The translations under genes were made by a program, and so were the position numbers. Below, piece by piece: positions 49,701 to 55,700 of a stretch of 64,000 nucleotides of DNA (its first letter is position 1; every line of letters starts with the position of its first letter). The stretch comes from Halisarca cf. caerulea (Eukaryota > Porifera > Demospongiae > Chondrillida > Halisarcidae). The notes below the pieces were generated by a model. The model had not been told where the DNA came from, did no database searches, and worked only from the letters and a program-made list of their open reading frames with translations. Location of the stretch: the NCBI GenBank assembly GCA_963170055.1, contig CAUJGJ010000444.1:7700618-7764617 (forward strand). The letters run 5' to 3'.

Positions 49701-52700
49701 GAATTCATACGGAGGGTGGCAAAGCCCACTTCAAAACAGCAGCTTATAGATGGCATCAAGGGTTTCTGGGAAACCGTTACACCTGAAAAATGTCAGAAAT
49801 ATATTGGACATATGAAGAAGGTTATCCCATGTGTAATAGAGAACAAGGGAGGTCCATCCAGACATTGAACAGCTTTATTTCATGTTATATGCTAATATTA
49901 TTTGCAGTCATGTAGTTGTAATTTTGAACTTTCCAGCTTATACAGTTATTATGAGATGTTTAGATTTATCAATTATTGTATGTATGTAAATGGAATGGTA
50001 TTTGACTATTGAAGCATGTCAGAAAGATGTAGTTTTAAAGCATTTATGAACACAAGTTGTTACCATGGAACTAGAGATTGACAATATTGGTTAAAATCAG
50101 CTGTGACTATTGTCCTGCAAAATTACAAGATCATAAGAAGCGATTCGAGTTTAAAAAGCTCGTGGGCCGCCTACATTTTCGTTCAAATTCCTTAGGTACA
50201 CTCCAGTACCTGGCAAAATGTCCAAATAATGTAGTCTTCAAAAAGAGAAGCTCCTGCTGAAGGAGTGCAGGCATCTGGCCATAGCCCCGTGGAGTGCACG
50301 GCGCGTCACGTTTTCTCCAAAAATGGCTTCCCTTGATAGCCTTACTGCTAACTTTCCCAATTTTGCCTCAGTTCTTAAGTGAGAGTATGTACTGAGCACC
50401 TCAGATACTGGCTTCAGTACATCCTTTTGGATAGCTGTGGATGGCAGTGCTGTCACTTTCCCTGCTAATGCAGGAAGGCGAATAGGTAGCAAAGAGCATC
50501 CTCCTGCCCGTGAAGTGATGTGTTGGGATGCTGGTGTAGTTGTGTGTTGGGATGCTGGTGTAGTTGTGTGATGGGATGCTGTACAAAACCAGCCTCTTTC
50601 AAAGGTACACTTTTGGCCAGACAAAAGCTTGGTTGAGAACCTGTACTGATTTGCGGACATTTTAACTTGATACCATGTGTTTTATAATAGTATTCATTTA
50701 TAGTTAATGTTATTCATACATGTTTAATGAAATTCATTGTGAAAGGGTGTGAAAGATATTATTATAATGTCTTGGAATGTCTCGGACAATGGAACAAGTT
50801 TTCTGAGGGTGTGTGCCAGACCCTCCAGGTTTCTGATGCGATGGCATCAGAAACATGGAGCTGTGAACGAAGGGTCTGAAACCCCAGACTAGTGAACACC
50901 CTGATATATAGTGAACCTTTTCAGTGGTCCTAGGGGGGTTCATTTTAACAAGGTTTGACTGTAGTTTTATTTCGTGAATTTTGTGGGATAATTTTTTGTG
51001 AGAATCCTACTGATGAAGTGCCTTTCAATAATTTTGTCAAATATCAAAGGTTATCACATTTAAGACAATCGGGAAGCTTCTACTGGTGGGACACTGTTGC
51101 ATCATTCAAGAGGTAATTTGTGAAGCAAAAGTTTTGCGAATGTCTACCTATTTGTGAAAATCATGAAACTTTCCTGCCATATGGTAGTTAATAATGAACC
51201 AATCAAACTCTGAATGAACACCTGATACACAATGAAACACTAAATGAACACCTGATAAGCAAGTTAAATCAACTTGGTCAACCCATAATAGGTTGTTGTC
51301 TATTTATCTAGACAAATTGCCCAAATAATTGCAATGTTTCTCCCTCTTGGGCTTCTTCAGGCAATGCCTACAAAACTAAACAACGTAACTTGTCCAGATA
51401 AACAGACAACAACCTATTAATGCTCAGCCTGTCAACTAACTTCTATCAACGTTGGTCAACCTGTGTGGTTAAGATGAATGTAATGGTATTTAAATCACCC
51501 ATATTCGAATAACTTGAGTTTACAGCCAAAAAGAATACCATATGCGTTCCATTTTTACAGGATGAAAACTGTGGTAGGTCTTGGAATTTAATGATTTTTG
51601 CAAATTACTTTCACAGACAGCCATTTTTATCAATGCACAAGAGCCTGTTCTATTTTTTGTTTGGTGTAAAACTTCACAAATAGATCCAAACAAGTCTGCG
51701 AAAATGTTAATATTAAACTTTACAAACTTTAAAGCACACACAGAAGTGTGATCATTGAAAGTTGACTTACATGATGTCTCTGTAGCAAGGCAAAGGCTCC
51801 ATTTCCAAAGTCTTCCTTTGTTTCCAAAGAAAGTCGGTCCTTCTTCATCGTCTGCAACTTACTCTGCTGTTCCGAGACCCATTGTGATTCCATTTGAAGT
51901 ACAACTGGAATATGTGACGCATCAAACACAGCATCAGTACTGACAGGCAAGGGGAAATGGGCCACTTCTGGTTGTGATGTGTTAGCTTGTACCTGATCTT
52001 CACAAACACCTACAGCAAAACGTACAGGGAAACATTTGATGGATTCCACTACCTAGGAGAGGGCAGGGGTACAATTTTAACACAGAGAATAGGCTCAATG
52101 ATGACAATAATCAACACTGACTTGCTGATAATGCTGAAGGTTCAGTTTGGATCAGTGAATGACATGGATGGTAATCAGGTAAGACAGGTGAGTGCAAGTC
52201 ATTTCAAATGGTGCTTACAAGTAGAAACAAGTAATTTGAGTTAAAAAAAACTCACGGGGGTACCGTCCCACACACTCCAAATCACTAGCAAAGAGAAAAT
52301 GCTACAGCTTAACATTCAATGAACATAATGGTTTGTAAACTTTGATTGTATTGAAAGCAATTGCTAATATATCCCTCATGTTCCTCTATTACTATTGCAT
52401 AAACCCTCTATTATAACACTTTCCTTTAATCCACATTATATATTATATAAATAATATATAGAATATGGGAAAGGGGTATTTGGGTGGGTAAATGTATTTT
52501 AAGATAAGTGCAAAAATAACAAACTTGGTGTTAATTTTTTGAAAAATCCTTGATGATCCCTATTATGCCATAATAGCAAGTTGTTATTTGTCTCCTTTGA
52601 ATCTGTAATCTGATCCTTATCTAAATTGATAAAAGCAAAACTCAATCTGCTGAGCATCTGCTACTGTGTAGTATGGGAATTCGCAGTGATAAAATTCTTC

Positions 52701-55700
52701 ATCTGCTGAGATGGTTCACTCTGAATTTATGAAGCAAAGAATTACTATTTGGTATTCCAAAGGTATTAATTAAGCCTCGGACTGTATGGAAGAAATGCTC
52801 AGTGAAGGTTTGGTTGGACCAGGCCAGGAATTTACAAGTTCATTGTAAAGTATGAAAAGACATGTACCATTAATGGAAAGCAAGGAACAGACTAAAGGTC
52901 TAAAGTTGTGTTAGAAATCAAGGAGATTGTGGAAAGCATGAAGGACCACAACACTTTGTTGCAGAAACAAGTTTGGGCTGGCTTACAAGGGTTCAGCATA
53001 TTGCCAAATAATTCAGGAGGGAAAGAAGGTGAAACACTCTGCATGGGCTTGTTTGAAGTGACAAGTCAACAGTGCAGATGGAGTGATGGGACAGCAGTGC
53101 AGAGGACAGCCATTGACAATTTTGTTGCAGAAAAAGGACTCGGAAGCCAATACACAAACCATGGTATGCTAAATTATGAGCAATGAAAGTGCCCCATAAC
53201 TGGCAGCATTGTTGTAGAATAATTATCACTATTTCTTTACAAACTATTGCAGACCAAAGCATCCTATCAAACTATGAGTATGGGCTGGCATAAGCTACCA
53301 TGGAAGGACAGGAGTTTGTATTTTTGAAGGAAAGATGGATGCCCAGTTGTGCACCACCACTTTAGAAGGCATACTATTACCGTTTCTTGAGGAAAGAACG
53401 CCAGGTGGTCATGGATTCATGCAGGACAATGACCCAAAGCACACATCAAGACATGCACAGATGTTTTACAGCAGTCAGGAGTCAACTGTTGGAAAACTGA
53501 CTTGAATCCTATTGAAAATCTGTGGCAGAAGCTAAAAGAGTACATAAAAAGAGCAAGGAAGTCAACAACTAGGGCAGGATTTGCAAGAGGGGATTAGGGC
53601 ATTCTGGCATACAGTGGATGTACAGAAGAGCAGAAGGTACATTGGACCATTCTGGCATACAGTGGATGTACAGAAGAGCAGAAGGTACATTGGACCATTC
53701 TGGCATACAGTGGATGTACAGAAGAGCAGAAGGTACACTGCACACCTGCAGAAAGTTCTGCCTGCAGTAAATGAATACGAAGGGCTATTAACTGTTACTA
53801 TCAGATACAAACACACATGAATATCATTTCACATGTTGGTACACTTCTTATCTATTATCTGGTCATGGTATGATATGACATATGGATATACATTTAAGTA
53901 TATTTACAGATTATAAGGTGAGCATTACACACCAGAAGTCTGTATGAAAAAATTAGCCTTACAAAGAAGGTAATTGTACCCAGAGATTCCACTTGAAGAC
54001 ATGCGTGTGGTTACGGGTACGTACATTTGGTGAGATCCTGATATACAGCCAAGTAGGTTCGTGCCATATAATAAATCTAACAGACATCCAGATGGGCAAT
54101 GCATGACAGAAGCAAAGCTCAATGCAGAGGGAGCATTCTAGTATGGACATGGGATGGGAACAGAATGAGGATCTTAGCTCCTAATTCTGCACTATAGGTA
54201 TTTGCTTCGCAGCACCCTTGTTGAAGAAATTACCCGATTTCCATCTTGTATGGCCAACAAAGTTAGTCCTCATCTTTAGCTGACTTGGTTTCCATTGTGT
54301 CCTCGTTAAAGACTCAAGTTGAAAGCCAGCAAGCTGCCCAGTCATCTATGTTACAACAACTGTCTGTTCTGCAGCAGCAGTCCACCCCTGTAGGCACCAA
54401 TACCAGCTCTGAGGGAACGCTGCCTCGCAACTCTCAATGTACATACATGTGTTTTGGGTTAATGAATTTAATTAGCCATTTCCAACCAAAATGTGTCCAC
54501 CCCATTACACCCCCTATATTCCAAGAAGGCAGCGTTACACATCAACAACATTTCAGATTGTTTAGCCTCTGCACTACTCTATGCCTTCTCATTCCCTTGC
54601 ACTACAGATCTTTGGAGATGAGCAACTCATACAAGGCAACTCAATACTGCACTCTATCAAACTACCTAATCAAACTCGACGACTTCAAAGCAATAAGTTG
54701 TTTACCAGCCTAATTTTTGCCTCCCTGAGTGGCCAGCCCTAGATATAGTGTGAAGGCCATAGGAGCCTAGGAGCTATGATAGTTGTACCCTTTGGCTTAG
54801 AAAAAGGTAACAAAGCATTTGAAGTCTCCAGCATGGCATGACTGCACCTTTTTAAGGAACTGACTTGTTATAGTACTTCAATATTGATTATGTCGACTTT
54901 GAAGCTATTTGAAATAGATTAATATGTAAGTAGTTCATATGAAATACCTCAGAATCATTCCATGCATTGAGCGCACATTTGGAGATAAGCCAGTTACTAT
55001 GTACATGCCCTTGTCTAAGGAGTAACAAACCCATTTACTATACTTACCCTTGGGTCTCATGCAGTAAATGCATTACTCCCTCATGGCATGTAATAACTAG
55101 TGCTTACAACACACACCACTAGTGTCAGTGATATTGGGTGGAGTTACATCTGGACCATTTACAAACACTAACACCAAGCATAGTTGGTATGGCCTTACCG
55201 GATGTAATACTCCTTCTGGCAGCACTGGATATCACGTCATCCACTAATGTTTGTGCCACTAAAGACATCTCTTTGAATTCACCGATGTTCTCCATGCAAG
55301 ACTCTGCAGGTTGACTATATTTGTCATCTGGGAATGAAGGGCTGGTGTGCACAGGGACTGGCAACAGGGATTGCACTTCAGTGTGAATATCAGACGAGGT
55401 TAGAGATATTTGAAGATTATCAGTTCCAGAGATTGGTGGTTGTTGGTAGTGTGAATCTGAGGTGTCTATTTGTGGTACAATGTCAGTGATGTCATGATTG
55501 TGTGTTTCTGTGTGTAAATCTTCACCAGAAGGACTGTAATCACCATGGTCAGCATATAGTTCATTTATCACATTGTCTGATTTGGAATTATCAAAAGGAT
55601 GTCCAAGTGATGGATGAGAATGTGAATTGGAGGATTCACAAACAGTCAAATTAGAATGAGACAGCGATGAATTTGATTCTGCATTCTTGATAAGATCAAC

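Noticed and set aside
54285..54713. Plus-strand 142-aa ORF as a gene
   Set aside because: Only the first 50 residues look coding (Gln-rich coiled coil); the rest has no pattern, and no domain could be named.
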